A stretch of DNA of 36,282 nt from Clostridia bacterium (GCA_017454485.1 JAFTCX010000014.1:1-36282); one strand, 5' to 3'; shown: positions 7,941-17,140, numbered from the stretch's first letter. Translations and numbers: made by a program. The notes: generated by a model not told the origin, from the letters alone.

Positions 7941-8085
7941 GGGGTCTTTGGGCAAAACGCTCAAAGACCTCGCTTTATATCAGGACAGGCAATGGGGTCT
8001 TTGGGCGTGTACCAAAGACCTCTCTCATTTTAAGGCAACGGCGTCTTTTGCATTCTGTGCGAAGACGCCGTTTCTCATTTTTTTC
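7941..8085 (+). promoter_or_regulatory. Three-hairpin leader of glutamine synthetase, probable attenuator
   Basis: Three stems in a row. The first is 7941-7971, an 11-bp core with loop AAAAC. The second is 7994-8022, GGTCTTTGG pairing with CCAAAGACC. The third is 8037-8072, CGGCGTCTT pairing with AAGACGCCG and flanked by AA/TT. Each begins with the same module, AGGCAAYGGSGTCTTT. The third is followed by TTTCTCATTTTTTT and then directly by the ribosome site GAAAGGAAG, so it can act as a terminator just before the gene. The 3' arm of the second stem (CAAAGAC) can also pair with GTCTTTTG of the third with one bulge, giving a possible antiterminator. No known riboswitch consensus was recognised. 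Confidence 0.6.
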
Positions 8086-8102
8086 AGAAAGGAAGTCAAA
8101 GT

Positions 8103-10196
<2,094 letters not shown>

Positions 10197-10204
10197 TCTT
10201 CGAC

Positions 10205-10289
10205 AATAACCGTCGGCTTGCGGAAAAGGACCGGGTCTGACTTCCCCGACGTATGACACCCCTTGTCGGCGGTTATTCTTTGTTTTTTT
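10205..10289 (+). terminator. Long-armed terminator between glutamine synthetase and amt
   Basis: AATAACCGTCGGC (10205-10217) pairs with GTCGGCGGTTATT (10265-10277) over 13 bp including two G-U pairs, then CTTTG and seven T. The 47-nt interior also holds G/C-rich segments. The amt ribosome site begins right after the T-run, so this can either end the glutamine synthetase transcript or attenuate read-through into amt. Confidence 0.65.
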
Positions 10290-10305
10290 GAGAGGAAGGA
10301 TTGTT

Positions 10306-12066
10306 ATGATTTCAGATAGTCTCTTACAAACGGTGCAGGAAGCGGTCGGCTCTCAAGTGTTTGCCGTCTGGTTTCTGATCGGTGCAGCGCTTGTATTCTG
10401 GATGCAAGCCGGATTTGCCATGGTGGAGGCCGGGTTTACCCGCGCCAAAAACACAGGCAACATCATTATGAAGAATCTGATGGATTTCTGCATCGGTACC
10501 GTTGTTTTTATTGTAATTGGTTTCGGTCTGCTGATGGGCGAAGATTTGGTCGGCTTCATCGGCAAACCGGGGTTCGACCTGTTTACAGCGTATGAAAGCT
10601 TTGACTTTTCCTCGTTTGTGTTCAATCTCGTCTTCTGCGCTACAACGGCAACCATCGTGTCCGGCGCGATGGCGGAGCGAACGAAGTTTTTGTCCTACTG
10701 CATCTATTCCGGCGTGATCTCGGCGCTGATCTATCCCATCGAAGCGCACTGGATCTGGGGCGGCGGCTGGCTGAGCGGGCTCGGCTTCCACGATTTTGCC
10801 GGCTCCTGTGCCATCCACATGGTCGGCGGCATTTCAGCGCTGATCGGCGCAAAAATCCTTGGTCCGCGTATCGGCAAATTCAAACACGACGAGCGCGGCA
10901 AAGTTGTTAAAGTCAACGCCTTTCCCGGCCACAGCATCGCGCTCGGCGCGCTGGGTGTGTTCATCCTGTGGCTCGGCTGGTACGGCTTCAACGGTGCGGC
11001 GGCAACGAGCGTGCAGCAGCTCGGCTCCATCTTTTTGACCACCACCATAGCGCCCGCCGTGGCAACCGTGGTCTGCATGATCTTTACGTGGCTGAAATAC
11101 GGCAAACCTGACGTGTCGATGTGCCTCAATGCCTCGCTCGCCGGTCTGGTGGCAATCACCGCGCCGTGTGATGTGACCGATGCGTTCGGCGCCATCTGCA
11201 TCGGCGCTGTGGCGGGTCTGCTTGTGGTGTTCGGTGTGTGGCTGCTCGATCACAAGCTGCATATCGACGACCCGGTCGGTGCGGTCGCCGTGCATTGCCT
11301 CAACGGCATCTGGGGCACCATTGCCGTGGGTCTGTTTGCCACCGACAAAGCGCCCGGCTATTCCATTGCGGACGCTGCCGGCAGCACGCTCACCGGTCTG
11401 TTTTACGGCGGCGGCGTCAAACTACTTTCCCTGCAGCTGCTCGGTTTTGCGTCGGTCGCCGCCTGGACGGCGATCACGATCACCGTGACGTTTTTGACCA
11501 TCAAAAAGGTTGTGGGTCTGCGCGTCTCCAGAGAAGAGGAACTGCTCGGGCTCGATCAGACCGAACACGGTCTGCCGTCGGCCTATGCCGGCTTTTCCAT
11601 GCTGCCGGAATCCATTGATGAGGAGCTTGTGCCTGTGGCTGTTACCGGCGACGTGCCGGTTGCCGAAGCCGTGCCGGTCAAAAAAGTGCCGGCGTTTGAC
11701 GAAGGCGCGCCGAAGTTTACCAAGATCGAGATCGTCTGCAAAGAAGCAAAGCTCGAAGCGCTCAAGGACGCCATGCTGCGCATCGGCATCACCGGCATGA
11801 CGGTATCCCATGTGCTCGGCTGCGGCGTGCAGAAGGGCAAACCGGAATACTACCGCGGTGTGCAGGTGGAGGCGACGCTGTTGCCGAAGGTGCAGGTAGA
11901 CATCGTGGTCAGCAAAGTGCCTGTCCGCACGGTGATCGAAACAGCGAAACGGGTTTTGTATACCGGTCACATCGGCGACGGCAAGATCTTTGTCTATGAC
12001 GTGGAAAACGTGATTAAGGTGCGTACCGGCGAAGAGGGCTTTGACGCATTGCAGGACGTGGAATAA
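10306..12066 (+). CDS. amt: Ammonium transporter with fused C-terminal PII domain
   Basis: 586 residues from the ATG at 10306, behind AGAGGAAGG; an in-frame TTG at 10288 lies inside the terminator T-run and is not a credible start. Residues 1 to about 410 form an Amt/Rh channel: WFLIGAALVFWMQAGFAMVEAG, AMAERTKF, and the twin pore histidines in CAIHMVGG and VAVHCLNG. After a charged linker, residues 470-586 are a complete PII protein (IGITGMTVSHVLGCGVQKG, YYRG, LPKVQVDIVV, TGHIGDGKIFVYDV, IKVRTGEE). Gln39 and Lys58 equivalents of GlnB are kept, but Tyr51, the uridylylation residue, is Val. The covalent PII should thus gate its own channel by ATP/ADP and 2-oxoglutarate, without uridylylation. 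In most bacteria GlnK is a separate protein. Confidence 0.93.
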   Translation: MISDSLLQTVQEAVGSQVFAVWFLIGAALVFWMQAGFAMVEAGFTRAKNTGNIIMKNLMDFCIGTVVFIVIGFGLLMGEDLVGFIGKPGFDLFTAYESFDFSSFVFNLVFCATTATIVSGAMAERTKFLSYCIYSGVISALIYPIEAHWIWGGGWLSGLGFHDFAGSCAIHMVGGISALIGAKILGPRIGKFKHDERGKVVKVNAFPGHSIALGALGVFILWLGWYGFNGAAATSVQQLGSIFLTTTIAPAVATVVCMIFTWLKYGKPDVSMCLNASLAGLVAITAPCDVTDAFGAICIGAVAGLLVVFGVWLLDHKLHIDDPVGAVAVHCLNGIWGTIAVGLFATDKAPGYSIADAAGSTLTGLFYGGGVKLLSLQLLGFASVAAWTAITITVTFLTIKKVVGLRVSREEELLGLDQTEHGLPSAYAGFSMLPESIDEELVPVAVTGDVPVAEAVPVKKVPAFDEGAPKFTKIEIVCKEAKLEALKDAMLRIGITGMTVSHVLGCGVQKGKPEYYRGVQVEATLLPKVQVDIVVSKVPVRTVIETAKRVLYTGHIGDGKIFVYDVENVIKVRTGEEGFDALQDVE

Positions 12067-12073
12067 ACAAGCG

Positions 12074-12100
12074 CCGGGCAGTCACCGCTGCCCGGATTTT
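12074..12100 (+). terminator. Hairpin terminator after amt
   Basis: CCGGGCAG (12074-12081) pairs perfectly with CTGCCCGG (12088-12095), 6-nt loop, then ATTTTC. The T-run is short, so some transcription may pass into purF, whose ribosome site GGAGGA starts a few bases later. Confidence 0.6.
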
Positions 12101-12113
12101 CATTGGAGGAGCT

Positions 12114-13544
12114 ATGGCAATTCAGGAAGCATGCGGCGTGTTCGGCGTGTTTGCAAACCGCAAAACCGACGTTGCCGCCGATACGTATTACGGGCTGTAT
12201 GCCCTGCAACACCGCGGGCAGGAAAGCTGCGGGATTGTGGTCAATGAAGACGGTCTGTTTTATTCTCACAAAGACCTCGGTCTTGTATGCGACGTGTTCG
12301 CGGCGCGGGAACTCGCCGCTTTGCCGCCCGGCACCATAGCGGTCGGTCACGTGCGCTACGGCACCACAGGCGGCAACAGCCGCAGCAACTGCCAGCCGAT
12401 GGAGGTCAACCACCAGAAGGGCAGACTCGCGCTGGCACACAACGGCAATTTGAGCAACGCCGCTGCGCTGCGCGACAAATTGGAAAAAAGCGGCGCGATC
12501 TTTCATTCCACAAGCGACACCGAGATCATCGCCTATGTTGTTACCCAGCAGCGGCTGCGCACCGCGTCGATCGAAGACGCGGTGTCGGCGGCGATGGATC
12601 TGCTGGAGGGCGCCTATTCTCTCGTTTTGATGTCGGCGCAAAAGCTGCTGTGTGCCCGCGACCCGTTCGGGTTCCGGCCGCTGTGTTTCGGTCAGATGCC
12701 GGACGGAGCCTATGTCGTCGCGTCGGAAAGCTGCGCGCTGCGCGCCGTCGGCGCTGTGCCGGTCCGTGATGTGGAACCCGGCGAGATCCTTGTTTTCAGC
12801 AAAGAAGGTGTGGTGTCGCGCAAAGAGCACTGTCTGACGCAGCCCCGGCGTCTGTGTGTGTTCGAATACATCTATTTTGCCCGTCCCGATTCTGTCGTCG
12901 ACGGGTTGTCGGTGCATGCGTTTCGCATCAGCGCCGGCAAAGCATTGGCAAAGCAGCACCCGGTCAAGGCCGATCTTGTGATCGGTGCGCCGGATTCGGG
13001 GCTGGACGCGGCGCTCGGCTTTGCGCGGGCGTCCGGCATCCCCTACGGCATCGGCCTCATCAAAAACAAATATATCGGACGCACCTTTATTGCGCCCGGA
13101 CAAAGAATGCGCACCGACAGCGTGCGGATCAAGCTCTCGGCGGTGGAGGAGAGTCTGCGCGGCAAGCGCGTGGTACTGGTCGACGATTCCATCGTGCGCG
13201 GCAACACGATGCGCAGGGTTGTGTCGCTTTTGCGCGACGCCGGTGCAACCGAGGTGCATGTGCGCATCAGTGCGCCGCCATTTTTGCATCCGTGCTATTA
13301 CGGCACGGACATCGACTCCACAGAAAATCTGATCGCCTGCCGCTGTTCGGTTGACGAGATCGCCCGGCAGATCGGCGCGGATTCGCTCGGCTTTTTGCCG
13401 CTGACGGCGCTGAAAGCGCTGGTGCCGGGCGAAGGGTATTGCAGCGCGTGCTTTTCCGGTCGTTACCCGACGGACGTTTCCGCCGCCAATGTCAAAAACC
13501 GCTTTGAGCAACGACTGCAAAGGGAAGATACGTCAATGGTATAA
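12114..13544 (+). CDS. purF: Amidophosphoribosyltransferase
   Basis: 476 residues. It catalyses the first step of purine synthesis, PRPP plus glutamine to phosphoribosylamine. The N-terminal Ntn glutaminase starts at Cys7 (EACGVFGVF) after a six-residue propeptide. HRGQESCGIV and GHVRYGTTGGNSRSNCQP are glutaminase signatures. The phosphoribosyltransferase part has the PRPP loop VVLVDDSIVRGNTMR. Cys in CVFEYIYFARPDS, CRCSVDEI and CSACF match the four [4Fe-4S] ligands of the Bacillus-type enzyme, so it is likely an oxygen-labile Fe-S form. No other purine gene is nearby; its place behind amt makes glutamine use the shared theme. Confidence 0.95.
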   Translation: MAIQEACGVFGVFANRKTDVAADTYYGLYALQHRGQESCGIVVNEDGLFYSHKDLGLVCDVFAARELAALPPGTIAVGHVRYGTTGGNSRSNCQPMEVNHQKGRLALAHNGNLSNAAALRDKLEKSGAIFHSTSDTEIIAYVVTQQRLRTASIEDAVSAAMDLLEGAYSLVLMSAQKLLCARDPFGFRPLCFGQMPDGAYVVASESCALRAVGAVPVRDVEPGEILVFSKEGVVSRKEHCLTQPRRLCVFEYIYFARPDSVVDGLSVHAFRISAGKALAKQHPVKADLVIGAPDSGLDAALGFARASGIPYGIGLIKNKYIGRTFIAPGQRMRTDSVRIKLSAVEESLRGKRVVLVDDSIVRGNTMRRVVSLLRDAGATEVHVRISAPPFLHPCYYGTDIDSTENLIACRCSVDEIARQIGADSLGFLPLTALKALVPGEGYCSACFSGRYPTDVSAANVKNRFEQRLQREDTSMV

Positions 13545-13557
13545 AATCATTGGATGA

Positions 13558-13794
13558 TCTCATACCAACCTGAAGTCGCTGAACTGTACCGCCATTTACG
13601 CACACTATGCCGAACCGCGGGAAGTGCTGGCCGAAGCAGAGGATGAGATTCTTGCCCGAACGGCAGAGTATATCCAAAAGATCGGTGCTCAGCCGAAAGG
13701 CGTCGGAAAAGATTTTATCGCTTCTTTTCTTCGCTACATCCGGGAAAACGACAAGACCTTTCGGGTACTGCTGGTGACTGCCGCGGATCCATGA
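13558..13794 (+). pseudogene. TetR-family regulator remnant
   Basis: An open frame of 78 codons without a start at the right place. It reads like the end of a TetR helix-turn-helix and the start of its ligand domain: AIYAHYAEPREVLAEAEDEI, then DFIASFLRYIRENDKTFRVL. The recognition-helix part upstream is degraded and runs into the end of purF. The frame stops just as it meets a GNAT remnant on the opposite strand. The intact gene would be about 190-200 residues, so over half is lost. Confidence 0.6.
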
Positions 13795-13956
13795 CACACT
13801 CCGGACCATAGGATTGTTTGGACTCCAACAGCTCTTTCACATGAATGCTCGCATCTTCCTTTTTCCACGGATCGTTCCACGGCTCTCCGGAAAACGCGGC
13901 AGCGTAGATTTCACCATAGCGTTCGATATTTACATGCCGCCGTCAAAGTCGGTCAT
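13788..13956 (-). pseudogene. GNAT acetyltransferase N-terminal remnant
   Basis: Minus strand from 13956 reads MTDFDGGM, then shifts frame at 13930 and continues NIERYGEIYAAAFSGEPWND and KKEDASIHVKELLESKQSYG up to about 13790. The phrase AAAFSGEPWNDPW followed by an Asp-Ala pair is typical of the first helices of small GNAT N-acetyltransferases. The acetyl-CoA-binding half is missing where the sequence joins the TetR remnant. The region 13957-14047 holds no recognisable gene. Confidence 0.55.
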
Positions 13957-14047
13957 CTGACCTTCCGCACGGTACGTTCACCGACCGAAAAAAGCCGCGC
14001 GGCACAGTCCGCCGCAGGGAAGCAGCACACCGGCAATCTCAGACACC

Positions 14048-14075
14048 AAAAAGAAAAAGCGCCGCCGTAGCGACG
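14048..14075 (-). terminator. Terminator of the toxin-antitoxin operon
   Basis: On the minus strand CGTCGC pairs with GCGGCG (one G-U) around a 4-nt loop, followed by CTTTTTCTTTTT. It begins 10 nt after the toxin stop codon. Confidence 0.7.
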
Positions 14076-14084
14076 CCGATTCGT

Positions 14085-14408
14085 TCAGTCCTCTTCTGAT
14101 TGCCCAAACAGAATCCGCATAAAGTCTCGTCTGCCATATAAAACACGGGAGACATAAATGATTCCGTTTTCATAGCGATAAAAGGCGGTGTAATTTCCGC
14201 ATGAAAGGTACCGATGATCCGTATCGAGATTCACAATGCTCGCAAGCGGTGCGCCGGATTGTGGAAAATCGGCAAGGCGACGCAAACTGCCTGTGATTTT
14301 TGAAATCGTATGAAGAGCCGCTGTCTCGTTGCACAGTTCCTCAGCGATATAGGATTTGATCTTCTTCAGATCCTCGATTGCCTCCGCAGACAACTTGATT
14401 TCAGCCAT
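14085..14408 (-). CDS. RelE/ParE-family toxin
   Basis: 107 residues. The pattern LSAEAIEDLKKIKSYIAEEL at the start, LADFPQSGAPL in the middle and RYLSCGNYTAFYRYENG, VLYGRRDFMRILF at the end is that of RelE/ParE superfamily toxins. These either cleave mRNA on the ribosome or poison gyrase; the sequence does not decide which. It overlaps the antitoxin gene by 8 nt (ATGGCTGA), the standard coupled layout. The open frame looks intact. Confidence 0.85.
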   Translation of the reverse strand: MAEIKLSAEAIEDLKKIKSYIAEELCNETAALHTISKITGSLRRLADFPQSGAPLASIVNLDTDHRYLSCGNYTAFYRYENGIIYVSRVLYGRRDFMRILFGQSEED

Positions 14409-14655
14409 GGATCACACCCAGTTCCTTTTCGGCCTTTGCAAGATCAGTCCAGCCCTTTTCCTTCCCGGATTGTTCGCCGCGGGCAATTTCTCCCATCAGT
14501 TTCAGAACCGCTTGTGTTCTCTCATACTCTTCCATATCGACAATGGCATATCTGCCTCTGCCGTTTTTGGTCAGAAACACCGGTTCCCCAACGGCAATAT
14601 CGCGCAAAACTTCGTTGTAGTTTCGCAGATCAGATACCGGTTTGATATTCGGCAT
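14401..14655 (-). CDS. Phd/YefM-type antitoxin
   Basis: 84 residues from the ATG at 14655. An in-frame GTG at 14664 overlaps the ribosome site AAAGGAG and is less likely. KPVSDLRNYNEVLRDIAVGE followed by PVFLTKNGRGRYAIVDMEEY is the Phd/YefM DNA-binding fold; the C-terminal part (WTDLAKAEKELGV) would wrap the toxin. It should neutralise the RelE/ParE-type toxin encoded next and repress the shared promoter. Confidence 0.88.
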   Translation of the reverse strand: MPNIKPVSDLRNYNEVLRDIAVGEPVFLTKNGRGRYAIVDMEEYERTQAVLKLMGEIARGEQSGKEKGWTDLAKAEKELGVIHG

Positions 14656-14674
14656 ATCGGACACTCCTTTCTGT

Positions 14675-14693
14675 TGATACTAATATTGTATCA
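14675..14693 (-). promoter_or_regulatory. Operator palindrome of the toxin-antitoxin promoter
   Basis: TGATAC and GTATCA are inverted around 7 bp. The right arm overlaps the -10 box, so a bound antitoxin-toxin complex would block transcription. Autoregulation is inferred from how Phd/YefM systems work. Confidence 0.55.
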
Positions 14694-14713
14694 CAATTTA
14701 TCTTAAAATTCAA
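14685..14713 (-). promoter_or_regulatory. Promoter of the toxin-antitoxin operon
   Basis: Minus strand TTGAAT (14708-14713), 17-nt spacer, TACAAT (14685-14690), placed 30 nt before the antitoxin start. Confidence 0.7.
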
Positions 14714-14817
14714 CTGTAAATTTTACGAATTTTATGGTATCCTCTTGCGACGATTTGACGCGCCATTTTACATGGCCTTTGCAAGTCGAAGGCGGATTAA
14801 CGAAAGGAGGACTTTCA

Positions 14818-15216
14818 ATGGGAAAAGTCCAAAAGAAGCGGTCATACAGACTGCAAGGTATGTTCCCGTTTCCGGCAACAACGGCAACAACGGGAACATT
14901 CCGCAACGCACAAGGAGCGTCAGAGTATTCCATTTTGTTCCAATTTGTGATGGCTTATTCCAAAAGGCAGGAGGTTGTTCTTCCTCTTGCCTTTTGTTTG
15001 TTTTGTTTTTGCGTTTTGTCCTTCAGACGCCTGCGGTGCAATCATCGCACACTATTTATGCAGCCCGAACAGGGCAACTATCATATTTTAGGCAAGAAGT
15101 CAACTAAAAAAGCTTTTTGGAATCCACACTTTCAATTTGCCCGCATCCTATTGGTGATGGATATGGCTAGTTTAATGCCTAAAAAGATTAAAAAGCATTC
15201 TAAAGAACTCTACTAA
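14818..15216 (+). CDS. Doubtful small ORF with strong ribosome site
   Basis: An ATG at 14818 lies 10 nt after AAAGGAGG, a very good ribosome site, and the frame runs 132 codons. The product (MGKVQKKRSYRLQGMFPFPA at the start) is not recognised. The frame crosses the 70-bp repeat and its hairpin and then overlaps the 3' end of the convergent leucine-rich-repeat gene. So only the first part, if anything, is likely to be an old reading frame. A 9-bp inverted repeat (GTTCCCGTT/AACGGGAAC) lies inside it. Listed because of the start signals only. Confidence 0.2.
   Translation: MGKVQKKRSYRLQGMFPFPATTATTGTFRNAQGASEYSILFQFVMAYSKRQEVVLPLAFCLFCFCVLSFRRLRCNHRTLFMQPEQGNYHILGKKSTKKAFWNPHFQFARILLVMDMASLMPKKIKKHSKELY
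14928..14997. repeat. 70-bp direct repeat, copy 1
   Basis: Matches 16776-16845 at 66 of 70 positions in the same orientation. It starts TTCCATTTTGTTCCAATTTG and ends with a stem, 14961-14974 paired with 14983-14996 (CAAAAGGCAGGAGG with CCTCTTGCCTTTTG, one G-U). The following T-rich stretch makes it a possible plus-strand terminator. Confidence 0.9.
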
Positions 15217-16656
15217 CCAGTCATACCAATGGCTTCCACTGTTGGCGGATTGTTGGGGTTTGGACTGCGTTTCATCTTTGATGTGCGCATTGCAGCGGTC
15301 GCATTGTCCGTCGCCGTTCGCATCCATGTGTCCGAGCGCAACTCTTTTTTCAAAAATCGTTTCATCACACAGAATACAAATGCCGACAGTTGTGCCGCCG
15401 ATACACATATTCCCATCCGTCCATTCCCAGGCTTCAACATTATGCTTACACTCTGGAAGTGATCCGAGAGAAACAAAAGAATACCCATAAGCTTTTGCCA
15501 GTGCTTCCGCTGAGGATCCGGTATATCCATGAATCGTTGCATTAAGCGATATTGCATCCTCTGCAATTGAACACTTTCTGCTGCGGATCGTAATGTCCTT
15601 CAGCGCAATGTCAGGAAAGGAAAGACTTTCAATCTCTTTTACAGCCGCTGGCAAATCAACAGCAGCGAGCGATGAGCAACCATAAAAAGCATTTTCTCCA
15701 ATAAACTGAACTTTTTCGCCAAAGGTTACGCTCGATAGTGAATCGCACCTAGAAAATGCGTCAGGACTAATGATGGTTACGCCATTTCCGATATCAACTT
15801 GCGTTAGCGAACTGCATTCTGAAAAAGCATAGAAGTCGATTTCATTCACGCTGTCCGGGATTGTGTACTTTGTCCTGTCGTTTCCAATTGGGTACTGAAC
15901 CAAAAGTGTTTTATCTTTATTGTATAAACAACCACTATCGTCAGTTAAGTAATATAAGTTTCCTTCATTTACCAAAATACTCTCAAGTGAAGTGCAACCC
16001 TGAAAAGCACCAATGTCAATACTCATAACACTGTTTGGAATTGAAATATTCTTTATCGATCTACAGTCTTCAAATGCGTATCCACCGATACTATTCAAAC
16101 TGTTTCCGAGTTTAACAGTCGATAATGATGTGCAGTTAGAAAACGCTTGACTTTCAATACATTTTACTCCGTTTCCAATCTTAACACTAGACAGATCATA
16201 ACAGCTCATAAAAGCGATTGTGTAAATACTATTCACGCTGTCTGGAATAGTAATGTTGGTCAGAGATTTACAGAGATAGAACGCACCCTCGCCTATGGTG
16301 GTTACACTATCTGAAATGTCAACGCTTTTCAATGAACTGCATCCCGAAAAGGCATAAGACCCGATGCTAGTCACACCTTTACTTATTACAATGGATTCTA
16401 TCTCAGAATAGTACTTTCCCCATGGTGCACTGCTCGCAAATATGCTGTTTGCGCTGTTATAGTATGTGTTACTATACATTCCCATTTTTCCCTTGCCACT
16501 TATCTCAAGGGTGTATGCACTATCAAGGGACCACGAAAGGTTGCCGCTTATGCCGCTGTCAATAACATAGGGAGTCTCTGCAAAAGCAAGAGGAGCAGTA
16601 GAAATAAAAAGAACAGCAGCGATTAATAAAACAACAATTTTCTTTTTGACCATCAT
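15172..16656 (-). CDS. Secreted BspA-like leucine-rich-repeat protein
   Basis: 494 residues from the ATG at 16656, 8 nt after AAAGGTGG; an upstream GTG lies within that ribosome site. A Sec signal peptide (MMVKKKIVVLLIAAVLFIST) comes first. About ten LRR_5 repeats of the Treponema/Bacteroides BspA kind follow (units like IPDSVNSIYTIAFMSCYDL). The C-terminal part has paired Cys (CILCDE, DANGDGQCDRCNAH), resembling a small metal-binding module. The last 20 residues are an aromatic amphipathic stretch (HWYDWLVEFFRMLFNLFRH) and there is no LPXTG. BspA-like proteins are surface adhesins; the ligand is unknown. The gene sits alone between two 70-bp direct repeats in a mobile-DNA zone and is lower in GC than the nitrogen genes, which suggests acquisition. 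Confidence 0.85.
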   Translation of the reverse strand: MMVKKKIVVLLIAAVLFISTAPLAFAETPYVIDSGISGNLSWSLDSAYTLEISGKGKMGMYSNTYYNSANSIFASSAPWGKYYSEIESIVISKGVTSIGSYAFSGCSSLKSVDISDSVTTIGEGAFYLCKSLTNITIPDSVNSIYTIAFMSCYDLSSVKIGNGVKCIESQAFSNCTSLSTVKLGNSLNSIGGYAFEDCRSIKNISIPNSVMSIDIGAFQGCTSLESILVNEGNLYYLTDDSGCLYNKDKTLLVQYPIGNDRTKYTIPDSVNEIDFYAFSECSSLTQVDIGNGVTIISPDAFSRCDSLSSVTFGEKVQFIGENAFYGCSSLAAVDLPAAVKEIESLSFPDIALKDITIRSRKCSIAEDAISLNATIHGYTGSSAEALAKAYGYSFVSLGSLPECKHNVEAWEWTDGNMCIGGTTVGICILCDETIFEKRVALGHMDANGDGQCDRCNAHIKDETQSKPQQSANSGSHWYDWLVEFFRMLFNLFRH

Positions 16657-16687
16657 AGAATATTCCACCTTTGCTTTCTTATTTTAT

Positions 16688-16716
16688 ATTATACCACAGG
16701 ATTTCAAGTTTTACAA
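16688..16716 (-). promoter_or_regulatory. Extended -10 promoter of the leucine-rich-repeat gene
   Basis: Minus strand TTGTAA (16711-16716), 17-nt spacer ending TGG, and TATAAT (16688-16693). The start codon is 31 nt downstream. Confidence 0.75.
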
Positions 16717-16775
16717 GTATGCTCTGCTCTAAATGAATGAGGGCGTTCCAATTTGCCCTCATTTGTTCTTTTTTG

Positions 16776-16845
16776 TTCCATTTTGTTCCAATTTGTGATG
16801 ACTTATTCCAAAAGGCAAGAGGTTGTTTTCCCTCTTGCCTTTTGT
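16776..16845. repeat. 70-bp direct repeat, copy 2
   Basis: Second copy of 14928-14997. The stem here is perfect: CAAAAGGCAAGAGG (16809-16822) with CCTCTTGCCTTTTG (16831-16844). It begins at the stop codon of the integrase remnant and probably served as its terminator. Just to its left, several TTGTTCC/GTTCCAATTTG units recur at about 10-bp steps (16745-16795). Confidence 0.9.
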
Positions 16846-16994
16846 CACTTCTTCATTTGAATCCTGTCTTTCTTTTGCGTCTTCTGCGCAATCACGTCAA
16901 GCGGATTGTGCGAATCAAAGCCGTTCTGTAAATCCTTGCCGAACAGCGCAACATACTCTTTCACCATCTCCATGCTTGAATGGCCGAGAGTTGA
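16845..16994 (-). pseudogene. Tyrosine integrase C-terminal remnant
   Basis: 49 codons ending in TGA at 16845. STLGHSSMEMVKEYVALFGK holds the LGH box and the catalytic Tyr (KEYV) of phage-type tyrosine recombinases, and DLQNGFDSHNPLD follows as in many Clostridia integrases. Everything before the LGH box, including the catalytic Arg residues, is missing: the frame joins unrelated sequence at about 16995. It points to a former integrative element here. Confidence 0.8.
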
Positions 16995-17089
16995 TTTGAA
17001 TATAAAACACCGCCCGCAAAAGGCCCCGAAAAGAGGCGCACGATTCTGCGAAAACCCGCAAAAAATCGTACCTACCTGAAAACAGACAC

Positions 17090-17129
17090 AAAAAAACAGA
17101 TAAGTCCTTGCAAATCAAGGGCTTATCTG
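17090..17129 (-). terminator. Terminator downstream of the tRNA 3' end
   Basis: Arms 17097-17110 and 17116-17129 pair over 14 positions with one mismatch; the minus strand continues with seven T. It lies 12 nt past the CCA of the tRNA-like end, as a normal tRNA terminator would. Confidence 0.75.
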
Positions 17130-17140
17130 CTTTTTGAATA

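Noticed and set aside
7941-8085. ANTAR dual-hairpin or T-box reading of the glutamine synthetase leader
   Set aside because: Loops are 5 and 7 nt without the A1/G4 hexaloop pattern, and there is no T-box sequence.
10288-10305. TTG start giving a longer Amt protein
   Set aside because: The TTG is the end of the terminator T-run; the ATG at 10306 has a proper ribosome site.
11994-13520. 508-codon minus-strand frame opposite purF
   Set aside because: It is a high-GC antisense shadow; purF has every catalytic and cluster residue on the plus strand.
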